DNA from: Mycolicibacterium sp. BiH015
GTDB lineage: Bacteria; Actinomycetota; Actinomycetes; Mycobacteriales; Mycobacteriaceae
Direction of reading: 5' to 3'
Assembly: GCF_027706845.1 (NCBI RefSeq)
Contig: NZ_JAQGCZ010000003.1
Location: 186,001 to 250,000 of the forward strand
DNA length: 64,000 bases
The notes beneath the pieces were generated by a model, which worked only from the letters and a program-made list of their open reading frames with translations, made no database searches and was not told where the DNA came from. The stretch's first letter is position 1, and each line of letters opens with the position of its first letter. The translations under genes and the position numbers were made by a program. Shown here in pieces: positions 63,545 through 64,000 of this stretch.

Positions 63545-63781
63545 TCACACGCCGTACTTGATGGAGAGAGCCATGCCGACGATGGCGACGATCCAGATGC
63601 CGGTGACGAAGAGCGTCAGCCGGTCGAGGTTCTTCTCGACCACGGTGGAGCCGGACAAGCTGGATTGCACACCGCCACCGAACAGGCTGGACAGGCCGCC
63701 GCCCTTGGCGCGGTGCAGCAGGACCAGGAGCACGACCAGAACACTGGTCACGACCAGGGTGATCTGCAGAGCCAATTGCAT
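63545..63781 (-). CDS. secG: SecG, protein-export membrane subunit
   Basis: A 78-residue SecG with two membrane helices (LQITLVVTSVLVVLLVLLH and FVTGIWIVAIVGMALSIKYG) and the conserved HRAKGGGLSSLFGGGVQSSL loop. A subunit of the SecYEG translocon. It is downstream of tpiA on the same strand, as in M. tuberculosis. Confidence 0.95.
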   Translation of the reverse strand: MQLALQITLVVTSVLVVLLVLLHRAKGGGLSSLFGGGVQSSLSGSTVVEKNLDRLTLFVTGIWIVAIVGMALSIKYGV

Positions 63782-63800
63782 GGTGGCCAGATTATCAGGC

Positions 63801-64000
<200 letters not shown>

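Overview
This window is chromosomal DNA of a high-GC mycobacterium, most likely an environmental Mycolicibacterium-type species. From memory, its two ends follow the M. tuberculosis gene order of roughly Rv1476 back to Rv1438: Rv1476-acn-TetR-Rv1473A-Rv1473 on the left, then echA12-thioredoxin, the SUF operon, mptB and its ABC pair, ctaA, qor, ctaB, tkt-tal-zwf-opcA-pgl, secG and tpiA. It carries a phosphoenolpyruvate carboxylase, which M. tuberculosis lacks, and its SufB has no intein. I recognised no tRNA, rRNA, CRISPR array, prophage or insertion sequence.

Left flank (1-6.2 kb): the Rv1476-type membrane protein, aconitase with its TetR-family partner, a 64-residue helix-turn-helix protein and an ABC-F ATPase.

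Accessory lipid locus (6.28-30.6 kb): about 24 kb inserted between the homologues of Rv1473 and Rv1472 (echA12), which are neighbours in M. tuberculosis. It encodes a FadD25/FadD23-type fatty acyl-AMP ligase, a GT2 glycosyltransferase, a DrrABC-type transporter, a DUF222/HNH (13E12) nuclease, an MmpL exporter, a GT1 glycosyltransferase, two tandem paralogous condensation-fold acyltransferases, a PapA-type acyltransferase, a Mas-like polyketide synthase, and a membrane-anchored adenylation-carrier-thioesterase protein. The three outward transcription units (fadD, pks and A-T-TE) each have a 19-bp IdeR/DtxR-like iron box upstream (14-15 of 19 consensus positions). I infer an iron-regulated locus that makes and exports a methyl-branched acylated glycolipid. 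It resembles the lipooligosaccharide locus (pks5-papA4-fadD25-mmpL12) but has additional parts. Its neighbours on both sides, aconitase and SUF, are also iron-linked.

Middle (30.6-42.9 kb): echA12 homologue, thioredoxin, a secreted GH16 glucanase with an acidic linker, a membrane protein, an SDR diverging from an XRE/MmyB-type regulator plus a SnoaL-like protein, then sufR-sufB-sufD-sufC-sufS-sufU-sufT read leftward. A SufR-type operator lies on the sufR start codon.

Right part (43-64 kb): mptB mannosyltransferase with an ABC exporter, a DAPG-hydrolase-fold gene diverging from a TetR regulator across two matching operator-like sequences, heme A synthesis genes ctaA and ctaB, a quinone oxidoreductase, a dicarboxylate symporter, the pentose phosphate operon tkt-tal-zwf-opcA-pgl with short repeated mini-ORFs at two gene junctions, ppc, a YiaAB-like protein, secG and the 3' end of tpiA.
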